A stretch of 32,863 nucleotides of DNA from Candidatus Omnitrophota bacterium. Its GTDB lineage: Bacteria; Omnitrophota; Gorgyraeia; Gygaellales; Profunditerraquicolaceae. A model generated the notes under the pieces. It was not told the DNA's origin. It saw nothing but the letters and a program-made list of their open reading frames with translations, and did not search any database. This document shows, in pieces, positions 7,956-19,258 of this stretch (its first letter is position 1; the number at the start of each line of letters is the position of its first letter). A program made the position numbers and the translations under genes. Location of the stretch: positions 1-32,863 of the forward strand of contig VGKM01000003.1 in assembly GCA_016867005.1 (NCBI GenBank). Reading direction: 5' to 3'.

Positions 7956-9461
7956 ATGATTAAGCGGCCGTATTTTAAACTTAAGTTTATCCTCATTGTT
8001 TTATTGGCTTGTATAAGTTTTGGTGTTTATATCAATTCTTTACAGGGCGGGTTCCTGATTGATGACCATGCAGGGATACTTGAAAATAAAAATATCCACG
8101 ATTTAAATTCCTACCTTAAGAATAATTTTAATTTTTCGCCAGGCGCTTTTGTTGAATTGGTGCGCGCAGTAATCTGGAACTTCTTTGGCAGCAATACCTT
8201 GCCTTATCACTTATTCAATGTCTTGGCGCATGTTGTTACGGTCATCCTTATATTTGTACTTTGCAATATTTTATTCAAAAATATAACCCTGTCATTTTTA
8301 ACAGGGCTAATTTTTGCGGTACATCCCATTCATACCGAAGCGGTAAGCTGGATTTCGGGCGGGCCTTATGTTTTATCAGCGTTATTTTTTACGCTTTCGC
8401 TTATTTTTTACATAAAATCAGAGCAGTCGATGTTTTATCTGGTTTTAACTGTTCTTGCTTTTGTATTGAGTTATCTGACCGGGAATTCCGCAGTTTCGCT
8501 TCCCCTTATATTTATAGTATATGAATTATTTTTCAGGGACAAAACACAAGATAGGGGAGTATTTTCCAGAAAGATAAGGATTTTTGTATTAGCTGCGCTA
8601 TTATTAACGGCAATAATGGTGGCAGCCATATTCTTTTTAAGAAGAAACACATTTATCCATACTATTTTTTATTTTAAGGGATTCAGCTATTTGGTAGTTG
8701 TTACAAAAGCGTTTCTTTATTATTTAAAGATCATTTACCTCCCCTTAGCAAGGGGGCTGTACCATCCTTTTGCCTATAACTCGGTTGATACCAGCAAGTT
8801 GAGCCCGGCATTCTTTGTTTCTCTGTCTGTGCTGGTATTTTCAATATTTTTGTTTTTTAAATGCCTTAAGAAAAACAAGCCGGTATCTTTTAGCATCGCT
8901 TTGTTTTTTGTCACCTATCTGCCTTATTCCAATATTATCCCTGTATGCAACATCATTTCCGAACGCTACGTTTATCTTCCGTCTTTGGGGGTCTCGCTTC
9001 TTATCGCCGCACTTTTTTTAATAGCATGGGAGGCGATAAATAAAGACCTTTCTTCTAAGAAAGTTTTAAGGATTATTGCTATGGTATTGCTGGTTTTATT
9101 TATTTTAAGTTACTCAATTCTGACGGTAAAACGCAATAATGAATACAAAGACATCATTACTTACTGGAAAACAAACATAAATAACTTTCCGGACGGTTAC
9201 ATGGCCTACAATAATCTGGCCGGTACATTTTATGTGATGGGCCAGACCGAGCAGGCCCTGGCTTATTCCTGGATAACGCTGATGATCAAGGCTGACCAGC
9301 CGCATGTCTGGTGCAATCTGGGTAAAGTTTATTTTGAGAAAAAAGATATGGCGATGTCGGAATTCTGCTATAAAGAAGCATTGAAGCTGGATAAGGGGTA
9401 TCCGCCGGCGATCCAGGGGATGAAACTGATCAAAGAAAAAGAGCTCCCTAAAAAGGATTAA
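7956..9461 (+). CDS. Polytopic GT-C-like glycosyltransferase with C-terminal TPRs (TMTC / DUF1736-like)
   Basis: FLIDDHAGILENKNI, FAVHPIHTEAVSWISGGPY, ISERYVYLPSLG motifs, many TMs, C-terminal TPR-like repeats. ATG 7956 preferred over the TTG at 7932, which lies in the hairpin loop. Confidence 0.8.
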   Translation: MIKRPYFKLKFILIVLLACISFGVYINSLQGGFLIDDHAGILENKNIHDLNSYLKNNFNFSPGAFVELVRAVIWNFFGSNTLPYHLFNVLAHVVTVILIFVLCNILFKNITLSFLTGLIFAVHPIHTEAVSWISGGPYVLSALFFTLSLIFYIKSEQSMFYLVLTVLAFVLSYLTGNSAVSLPLIFIVYELFFRDKTQDRGVFSRKIRIFVLAALLLTAIMVAAIFFLRRNTFIHTIFYFKGFSYLVVVTKAFLYYLKIIYLPLARGLYHPFAYNSVDTSKLSPAFFVSLSVLVFSIFLFFKCLKKNKPVSFSIALFFVTYLPYSNIIPVCNIISERYVYLPSLGVSLLIAALFLIAWEAINKDLSSKKVLRIIAMVLLVLFILSYSILTVKRNNEYKDIITYWKTNINNFPDGYMAYNNLAGTFYVMGQTEQALAYSWITLMIKADQPHVWCNLGKVYFEKKDMAMSEFCYKEALKLDKGYPPAIQGMKLIKEKELPKKD

Positions 9462-9477
9462 ATAAATGCAGATTAAG

Positions 9478-9486
9478 TGTTATAAT
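9478..9486 (+). promoter_or_regulatory. Extended -10 promoter (TGTTATAAT) immediately before a minor pilin start codon
   Basis: TG-N-TATAAT at 9478-9486, six nt before ATG 9493; no SD in the 31-nt gap. Confidence 0.45.
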
Positions 9487-9492
9487 AATCGC

Positions 9493-9987
9493 ATGAAAAG
9501 GCGCGGGTTTACTCTTATTGAAGCAATAATGGTCATTATGATCGTCGGGATCCTTGCCGCAGTAGTCTCTGTTGATTTTATCTCATCTTTTTCTACGTCG
9601 AAAATAGAAGCGGCCAGGTTTAAGCTGAAGAGCGATATTATTTATGCCCAGGAGTTAAGTGTTACGCAGCAGTTGAATCACGGCGTTATTTTTGATCCGG
9701 GCGGGGAAACCTATTCGGTTTATAAACAAACTACCGGCAATATCATTAATAACCCTTTGACAGGGGCGCCTTTTACAGTGAATTTTAATACGGACCCGGA
9801 TTTAACCGGCATAGATTTAGTATCTGCCAATTTCGGCGCGCCGACAACAAACCGTGTTGAATTCAATAGCTATGGCATTCCTTCCGACGGCACAACTGTT
9901 TTGGCTGCTAACGGCTCAGTTTCTCTTAGTTATTCGGGGCTAAACGGTTTGGTTACGGTAACCAAGAATACAGGGATGGTTAATTGA
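9493..9987 (+). CDS. Minor prepilin, GspH/FimT-like
   Basis: MKRRG^FTLIEAIMVIMIVGILAAVVSVDF; ATG 9493 chosen over ORF start 9466. Confidence 0.82.
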   Translation: MKRRGFTLIEAIMVIMIVGILAAVVSVDFISSFSTSKIEAARFKLKSDIIYAQELSVTQQLNHGVIFDPGGETYSVYKQTTGNIINNPLTGAPFTVNFNTDPDLTGIDLVSANFGAPTTNRVEFNSYGIPSDGTTVLAANGSVSLSYSGLNGLVTVTKNTGMVN

Positions 9988-10373
9988 TGGGGAAAAAAGG
10001 GTTTACTCTTATCGAGACGGTAATTGTGATTATTGTTTTAGCAATTACCCTTACGCCCTTCAGCGTCCTTACGACCAATGTAATAAGCCGCAATGTCCGT
10101 TCTCAGGGGACGGCAACAGCTGTCAGCCTTGCTGAACAGGAAATGGAGAGGGTGACGGCTCTTAGGTTTTCTTTGGCCGTTGATGAGGCGGCTGCTTCTT
10201 TTTCCGCTCCTTTTAACGGTTTTACAAAAGAAATAATTGTAGATTATGTTAATTCAGGCAGCCTGAATACTCCTGTTGCAGGGCCTACTGATTATAAAAG
10301 AGTACAGGTAAAGGTCACAAGCGCCACTGCCGATACCATAACCCTTACAACATTAATAACAAATGACTGGTAA
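9987..10373 (+). CDS. Minor prepilin, GspI/PilV-like
   Basis: MGKKG^FTLIETVIVIIVLAITLTPFSVL; ATG 9987 overlaps the previous stop. Confidence 0.82.
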   Translation: MGKKGFTLIETVIVIIVLAITLTPFSVLTTNVISRNVRSQGTATAVSLAEQEMERVTALRFSLAVDEAAASFSAPFNGFTKEIIVDYVNSGSLNTPVAGPTDYKRVQVKVTSATADTITLTTLITNDW

Positions 10374-10878
10374 AAAAAGTTTTACACTTATTGAACTTGT
10401 TATGGTGATGGTAATCGTAGGCATAATCGCCGGTATCGGTGTGCCTGTCATACTGACAACTGCTGATGCCTGGTCATTGGCAAGTTTTTTTCAGGATAAT
10501 GCGGTTTCTCAGGCAATAGTTGCGCAAAGCAGGATGTCCAGGGAGATCCGCCGGCTCTTAAATGACGCATCTGTAGCAGGCGCAAGTTCAACACAATATT
10601 CATTTACTGACCTAGGCAGCAATGTGATCACCTATAACAGAAGCGGCAATACCCTGATGCGTAATTCCGACGGGCTGGCAGCCAATGTTACAGCATTAAG
10701 TTTCATATATTATGATGATGATAACAATACTATAACTACCCCGGTAGTAAGCCCAGATGATACCGATATCAGGATAGTCCAGGGTAACTTTTCAATTCTG
10801 GCAGGCAGCAATACCTTGAATTTCCGATTTGCAACCAGGCCACAGAATTTAAGGCGGTTAAATGAAAAATTTAAATAA
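10363..10878 (+). CDS. Minor prepilin, GspJ/PilW-like
   Basis: MTGKKS^FTLIELVMVMVIVGIIAGIGVPVIL (Ser at the cleavage -1 position instead of Gly); C-terminal LNFRFATRPQNLRR; overlaps both neighbours. Confidence 0.8.
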   Translation: MTGKKSFTLIELVMVMVIVGIIAGIGVPVILTTADAWSLASFFQDNAVSQAIVAQSRMSREIRRLLNDASVAGASSTQYSFTDLGSNVITYNRSGNTLMRNSDGLAANVTALSFIYYDDDNNTITTPVVSPDDTDIRIVQGNFSILAGSNTLNFRFATRPQNLRRLNEKFK

Positions 10879-12364
10879 AATTAAAGGCGTCAGTTTAGTT
10901 GTTGCCGTAGCAATAATGTTGATCTGCGGCGTACTGGGAGCTGTGATGGCGCAATTATTGGGAGTTACTTCGCGCGGCTCCGTGGATTATATGCGTTCTT
11001 CCCAGGCCTTAGGACTGGCTCAGGCAGGCATCAATTGGCAGATGATGCAACTAGCTACTGCAGCAGATTGGGATGTTTTGACCGGGCAGACGGTTTCTTT
11101 AGGGGGTTGGATATTTACGACAAGCTTAAGCAATTGGGCGCAGCCGCAAACCGACAGCTCTACAAGCACGCGCCTGGATATAAACGTTACAGGAAAGACA
11201 AACGGCTCGGATGGCGCTATCATCCAGCGCACGATGTCTCAATCCGCCTGGAAACTTCCTTCAGCAACTAAATTCGCACTTTTTTGGGGGAGAGACGTGG
11301 CAAATCTTTCTTTCAGTAATGTAGCGGTTTCCGGAGATTTTTGGTCAATCGGCTCAACCAGTATTCCCGGGAGTTCTTCCGTAACAAGCGGAAGCGCCTA
11401 TAGGCCGCAAGGAGAGGATATTTCAGGGGCGGGCTCATATACGGAAGTCGATGTTGGTGTATTCCCGTATTTTTCCAATTTTACAGGTTCAACTTCCACT
11501 CATTCTACTCCGCCTTTTGATGCGTCTTATTTTACAACTTTAACCAGTGACTACGATAGCCGTGAGGCAGCTTGCGTTACCGGCACTGATATTAACCAGA
11601 ATTCAAGCTTGGCTTTATCAGGCAATACAGTTTGCTGCCGCGACTTTAACACAAACGGGACTATAACAATAAGCGGTAACGGGTATATTATTGCCAATCG
11701 GGATATGTTGTTGCATACGCAGAACGGTGATTCAGGGACATTGACATTTTCTCCTTCCGGAGGGAACATTGTTTTGATCGCCGGGCGCGATATCCTTATT
11801 AATTCAGGCCAGAATGATACTCCGGTTACAATGAATTCCGGGGTAAGGATGTATTCGAAAAGCGACGGGGTTAATACCGGCGAGATTACCATTCGCAATA
11901 ATACGACAAACATCGACGATGCTTTAATATTGGCTGATCGGCGCATTATTATTCAGGACAGTGCAAATATAACCGGTTCTACTCTTTTTGTCAATGACCC
12001 TGGCAATGCCACAAATAATGTGCTTCGAATTGAGGATTCAGGCACAAGCGTTGGCACGCAAGCGTCTCCCTGCAATGTAATAAGTATCGGCCGCGGGACA
12101 CCGACAATCCAGATTACGGATACTGCAAGCGTTATAGGCCTTGTTTATCAAAGAGATGCAAATAATTTGGGAAGGACCAGGATTGACGGGCAAAATAATG
12201 CCAACAGGGTTAATATCACCGGTTCTGTAATAGCCAATGCTTTTCAGGGCAATGATATAGATAATGCCAATATTACTTATGACCCGGATAGTTTGCCTGA
12301 TCCTCCTATTGAAGGATTTGACGGTTTTGCTACCAAAAAACCTGATTCCTGGAGCGGAAATTGA
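10862..12364 (+). CDS. GspK/PilX-like minor pilin with long beta-rich C-terminal region
   Basis: KIKG^VSLVVAVAIMLICGVLGAVMAQLL N-terminal helix without Glu5; LGLAQAGINWQ; ~400-aa Ser/Thr/Asn-rich region with repeating ITISGNGYIIANRDMLL / NIVLIAGRDILINSG / DDALILADRRIIIQDSANITGSTLFV strands. Confidence 0.75.
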   Translation: MKNLNKIKGVSLVVAVAIMLICGVLGAVMAQLLGVTSRGSVDYMRSSQALGLAQAGINWQMMQLATAADWDVLTGQTVSLGGWIFTTSLSNWAQPQTDSSTSTRLDINVTGKTNGSDGAIIQRTMSQSAWKLPSATKFALFWGRDVANLSFSNVAVSGDFWSIGSTSIPGSSSVTSGSAYRPQGEDISGAGSYTEVDVGVFPYFSNFTGSTSTHSTPPFDASYFTTLTSDYDSREAACVTGTDINQNSSLALSGNTVCCRDFNTNGTITISGNGYIIANRDMLLHTQNGDSGTLTFSPSGGNIVLIAGRDILINSGQNDTPVTMNSGVRMYSKSDGVNTGEITIRNNTTNIDDALILADRRIIIQDSANITGSTLFVNDPGNATNNVLRIEDSGTSVGTQASPCNVISIGRGTPTIQITDTASVIGLVYQRDANNLGRTRIDGQNNANRVNITGSVIANAFQGNDIDNANITYDPDSLPDPPIEGFDGFATKKPDSWSGN

Positions 12365-12383
12365 TGTAGTTTGGCTGAATTTA

Positions 12384-12392
12384 TGATATACT
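12384..12392 (+). promoter_or_regulatory. Extended -10 motif TGATATACT upstream of pilM
   Basis: TG-N-TATACT, 10 nt before ATG 12403; no SD evident. Confidence 0.35.
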
Positions 12393-12402
12393 ATTTATTT
12401 AT

Positions 12403-12654
12403 ATGAAAATATCAGGCCTGAAGATTGATTCCATTTCCTCGCTATTCTCTCCGAAAACGAATTCCTTTGTTATCGCTGACCTTAGTTCAGGGTTAAAGCT
12501 TTCTTATGCCAATTTTAGTAACGGTATCAAGGTTTTAGCGGCAGAAGATATTGCATGCAGCCACCAAATGCATGAGGTGATATTGAGCTCACTGCGCGCT
12601 TTCTTAAAAGATAATAATATACAGTCAAGGAACACGATTCTTCCCCTTTCTTAA
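12403..12654 (+). pseudogene. pilM: PilM N-terminal fragment, frame-disrupted relative to 12681..14027
   Basis: ORF ends ...DNNIQSRNTILPLS*; the expected PilM continuation (SSVFVKRIQLPCVSDAELLEAIKWKIKDELPFE) is in the -1 frame, which is open from 12618. Confidence 0.65.
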
Positions 12655-12680
12655 GCTCTGTTTTTGTAAAAAGAATACAA

Positions 12681-14027
12681 TTGCCCTGTGTTTCGGACGC
12701 GGAATTGCTGGAGGCGATTAAATGGAAGATAAAGGATGAACTGCCGTTTGAACTTGAAAAAGCGGTTTTCGATTATCAGATCATCAAGAAGAGTTCTTTA
12801 AATGACGGCTCAAAGGTATTTGACCTGGCCTGTATTGCAGCGCTTGAAGAAGAAATAACCAGCCAGGTAGTTTTATTAAAACAGGCAGGGCTTAATGTCA
12901 TCGGAGTAGGTTTTGCGCCTTTCGGTTATATCAGGCTGATAGAAAAGTATCTGGCAGAGGATAAAGGGGCAGCCCAGGCAGTATTATACCTATGGGCAAA
13001 TGCCAGTTATCTTAATATTTATAAAGACAATAAGCTGGTTTTCTTCAGGGAGCTTCCGGTCTCCCTCAATAAATTCAGAAATTCTCTTTCTGCTGCGTTG
13101 GTCACCGAGAAAGGCAAAGTCCAATTAAGCCCTCTTCAGATAGAAGACATCCTTTTTAAACACGGCGTCCCGATCCCCGAATCGGGCCTTTATAACGACA
13201 AAACAATGGCAAGCCAGATCATGGCAATGTGGCGCCCAGCCCTTGAAGCATTAGCCCAGGAAATAAAGCGTTCCTTTGTTTATTATAAATCGCAATTCCA
13301 GGAAGAAGATGCCGGTAAAATATTTGTTGCTGCTGAGGCACAAAATATAATCAACCTGGATAAATTCCTGGCAAAAGAGCTATCTTCCGAAGCCGAAGTT
13401 TTTCCCGTTATAGAGAAAATCTTGCCTCCGCCGCAAACCAGCCCTTCGGAATTGGTAAAAATTTACCCGGGTATCGGGCTGGCAATTGATTATAAACACA
13501 ATATCAATCTTCTGCCGCGGCAATTCCGGACAGAGAAAATTGAGAATGTCCAGAAGATCTCTCTGCGTTGGGTCGCTTTTATCGCATTTTTATTGTTAGC
13601 GGTTTCATATATCCTTGCCCGGGCAGGCGTGACTGCTTATGAAAAAAGATTGGACCGCACATTATTCCAGCTCAATGTCTTATCCGAGATAAAGAATATA
13701 AAAAATAAGCTGGATGCATTCGAGATCTTTTCTGCCGGTGTCAAGGACAGAGAGCTGCCGTTAGGGGAGATTTTTAAAAAAATCAGCAATATTTCCCCCA
13801 GAGAGATGTTTTTTAATTCACTCGTAATTAATTGCGGCTCAAAGACAGGTTCGATTTCCGGCTATGTTAAGACCACAAATCAAAACGCAGATTCAATCCT
13901 TACCCAGTTTATCAGCCAGTTAAATTCTTCAAAGATGTTTTTTGATGTTAATCTGAGCGAGCTTAAGAAAACCGGCACTCAGGGGTTTGATTTGGCAAAT
14001 TTTGAAATAAGCTTTAGGATAAAATGA
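12681..14027 (+). CDS. pilM: PilM (remainder) fused to PilN; GspL-like architecture
   Basis: PilM-like VSDAELLEAIKWKIKDELPFELEKAVFDYQII; junction GIGLAIDYKHNINLLPRQFR contains the PilN INLLP motif; then one TM and a coiled-coil/periplasmic PilN-like domain. Reading frame extends upstream without a credible start. Confidence 0.8.
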   Translation: MPCVSDAELLEAIKWKIKDELPFELEKAVFDYQIIKKSSLNDGSKVFDLACIAALEEEITSQVVLLKQAGLNVIGVGFAPFGYIRLIEKYLAEDKGAAQAVLYLWANASYLNIYKDNKLVFFRELPVSLNKFRNSLSAALVTEKGKVQLSPLQIEDILFKHGVPIPESGLYNDKTMASQIMAMWRPALEALAQEIKRSFVYYKSQFQEEDAGKIFVAAEAQNIINLDKFLAKELSSEAEVFPVIEKILPPPQTSPSELVKIYPGIGLAIDYKHNINLLPRQFRTEKIENVQKISLRWVAFIAFLLLAVSYILARAGVTAYEKRLDRTLFQLNVLSEIKNIKNKLDAFEIFSAGVKDRELPLGEIFKKISNISPREMFFNSLVINCGSKTGSISGYVKTTNQNADSILTQFISQLNSSKMFFDVNLSELKKTGTQGFDLANFEISFRIK

Positions 14028-14590
14028 TGGAACTCACAAGAGAACAGAAGAAGATCATTTATATTGCCGCGTTGGTTGCGGCATTTTTGATGTTTTTCTG
14101 GATTTTTATTTATATACCGCAAAGCCGTAAGCTTAAGGAAATCCAGCATAAATTAAGTATCACCGAGGGCGAAATTTCCGATATAAACCGTATCACCGGA
14201 GGCATGCCTGAAGCAGAGGCCGTACAAGGCCTGAATAATAAGCTTAACCAGATGATAGCAGGTTTCGGAGATTCCGACGATGATATAATCGATGCATTGT
14301 CTAAGGCAGCCAGGGAGCTGAAAATAACCATCAATAATATTTCACTTTCCAGCCGTCAGTTGATAAACTCTCAAATTCCCGGATATGAAGTCAGGGAAAT
14401 GCCGGTTTCTTTGAAGCTTACGGCTGAATACAGGCCGTTGGGGGAATTTTTGTACAGGATAAGGGATAATTTCCCTGTTTTATTAACAGTAAGGAATCTT
14501 TCAATAAGCGGCGAAGGAGAAGGGGATCCCCGTTTAGACGTGGATTTGGAGATCTCGGCCTATTTATTATCGCCTGCTTCAGGGCAATAG
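14024..14590 (+). CDS. pilO: PilO / GspM-like pilus assembly protein
   Basis: Single N-terminal TM, coiled coil, MPVSLKLTAEYRPLGEFLYRIRDNFPVLLTVRNLSIS typical of PilO. Confidence 0.82.
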   Translation: MMELTREQKKIIYIAALVAAFLMFFWIFIYIPQSRKLKEIQHKLSITEGEISDINRITGGMPEAEAVQGLNNKLNQMIAGFGDSDDDIIDALSKAARELKITINNISLSSRQLINSQIPGYEVREMPVSLKLTAEYRPLGEFLYRIRDNFPVLLTVRNLSISGEGEGDPRLDVDLEISAYLLSPASGQ

Positions 14591-14594
14591 AAGA

Positions 14595-15050
14595 ATGGAT
14601 AAGCAAAAAAAAGAGATTATCATTACCGGGGTACTGGCATTGGTCTTCGTTTTTACTCTTACAAACAGTATCCGCAAGATAAAGGCGCGCTATAGCCCTG
14701 CAGCAAGGACTGTTGTTCAATCTATACCAGGGAAGGCGCAGGTATCAGTACCTTCTGTATCTCTAAAACAGGAAGATGCCGCGCCGCTAAAGAATATCGA
14801 GAAAGAACAACTGGATTGGATCAGGGATCCTTTTTCAGGAAAGATCTATTTTAGCAAAGAAGAAGGTGCGGCGATTGATTTAAACCTGACCGGTATTGTC
14901 TGGGATGAGCAAAAACCCCGGGCGCTTATCAATAGCGACATAGTCCAGGAAGGAAGCACGATAGGCCAGTTCAGGGTATTGAAAATTTTTAAAGATAAAG
15001 TAGTATTGGAGCAGGGGGCGAAAACTTTTGAGCTCCGTTTAAAACAGTAG
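14595..15050 (+). CDS. PilP / GspC-HR-like protein, TM-anchored
   Basis: N-terminal TM, no lipobox; WIRDPFSG then DLNLTGIVWDEQKPRALINSDIVQEGSTIGQFRVLKIFKDKVVLEQGAKTFELRL. Confidence 0.72.
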   Translation: MDKQKKEIIITGVLALVFVFTLTNSIRKIKARYSPAARTVVQSIPGKAQVSVPSVSLKQEDAAPLKNIEKEQLDWIRDPFSGKIYFSKEEGAAIDLNLTGIVWDEQKPRALINSDIVQEGSTIGQFRVLKIFKDKVVLEQGAKTFELRLKQ

Positions 15051-15073
15051 CAAGCCAATCTTTTTTCGTGTTT

Positions 15074-15115
15074 CTTCAAAAATCCCTTCAAAAATCAGGC
15101 AATCCTGTGTATAAT
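15074..15115 (+). promoter_or_regulatory. Candidate promoter TTCAAA-N17-TATAAT with overlapping 11-nt direct repeat
   Basis: CTTCAAAAATC at 15074-15084 and 15086-15096; -35-like TTCAAA 15087-15092; TATAAT 15110-15115; SD then ATG 15138. Confidence 0.45.
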
Positions 15116-15137
15116 TATTATGTTAACTTAAGCGAGG

Positions 15138-15409
15138 ATGAAAAAACAAGTCCACCTTCTTTATAGCGGCAGGGTCCAGGGCGTGGGATTCAGGTTTTCT
15201 ACCGTCAATTTTGCCGATGGCCTTTCCATAAGCGGATGGGTAAGGAATTTGAGCGGCGGGAAAGTGGAGGTAATGGCAGAAGGCGAAGAGAAAGACCTGA
15301 TGGATTTTTTAAGCCGTATTAAAATGCACTTTGGCAGCTATATATCGGATGTAGAGGCCCGGTGGCAGGCGGCAACCGGAGATTACCATGATTTTGAAAT
15401 AAGGTTTTA

Positions 15410-15410
<1 letters not shown>
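15138..15410 (+). CDS. acyP: Acylphosphatase
   Basis: GRVQGVGFRFSTVNFA...ISGWVRNLSGGKVEVMAEG signature. Confidence 0.95.
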
Positions 15411-18631
<3,221 letters not shown>

Positions 18632-18635
<4 letters not shown>

Positions 18636-19258
18636 TCTTAGAGTGTATCAAGGTCGGGCAGCTTGAGGCCAATTGTTATGTGTTGGCAGAGTCCGCCGGT
18701 TCAGGGGCGGTGATTATCGACCCGGGGAGCGAATTTAAAAAAATCCGGAAGGTGCTCAGTAAGCATAATTTATCTCCGGCATTCGTCATAAACACCCACG
18801 GCCATGTTGACCATATCGGTTCTGATGCTGAATTTAAAGTGCCCGTATATATTCATAAGCTTGATGCCCCAATGCTCAAAGACCCTGAGCTTAATTTTTC
18901 CTCTTTTTTCGGCGCGCCTTTTTCTGTCGGCCAGGATGCCGAAATCCTGGCGGTTAATGACGGCGATTATTTGGAATTAGGAAAAATTAAGCTGCGGGTG
19001 ATCCATACGCCCGGCCATTCTCCCGGGGGGATCAGTTTGTATCTGGAGGACGGGGCAAAGAAAATATTGTTTACAGGAGATTCATTATTTTCCGGCAGTA
19101 TCGGCAGGACGGACCTGGCTGGTTTAAGAGATGCGGATTTAGTAAAGTCAATTAAGGAAAAATTACTGGTTTTCCCCTCTGAGACAATCGTTTATCCCGG
19201 GCACGGGCCCGGTTCAACAATAGGAGATGAGGCCAGAAATAACCCCTTTTTATTATGA
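18632..19258 (+). CDS. Metallo-beta-lactamase-fold hydrolase (glyoxalase II-like)
   Basis: NTHGHVDHIG, HTPGHSPGGISL, FTGDSLFSGSIGRTDL, YPGHGPGSTIG. Confidence 0.93.

Noticed and set aside
8261-8524. 87-aa plus-strand ORF inside the TMTC-like gene
   Set aside because: Out of frame with a gene showing clear family motifs; no independent support.
12640-12656. Programmed -1 or +1 ribosomal frameshift in pilM
   Set aside because: No slippery heptamer of X XXY YYZ type in the right frame, and the shift direction does not fit prfB-like +1; an indel is the simpler explanation until reads are checked.
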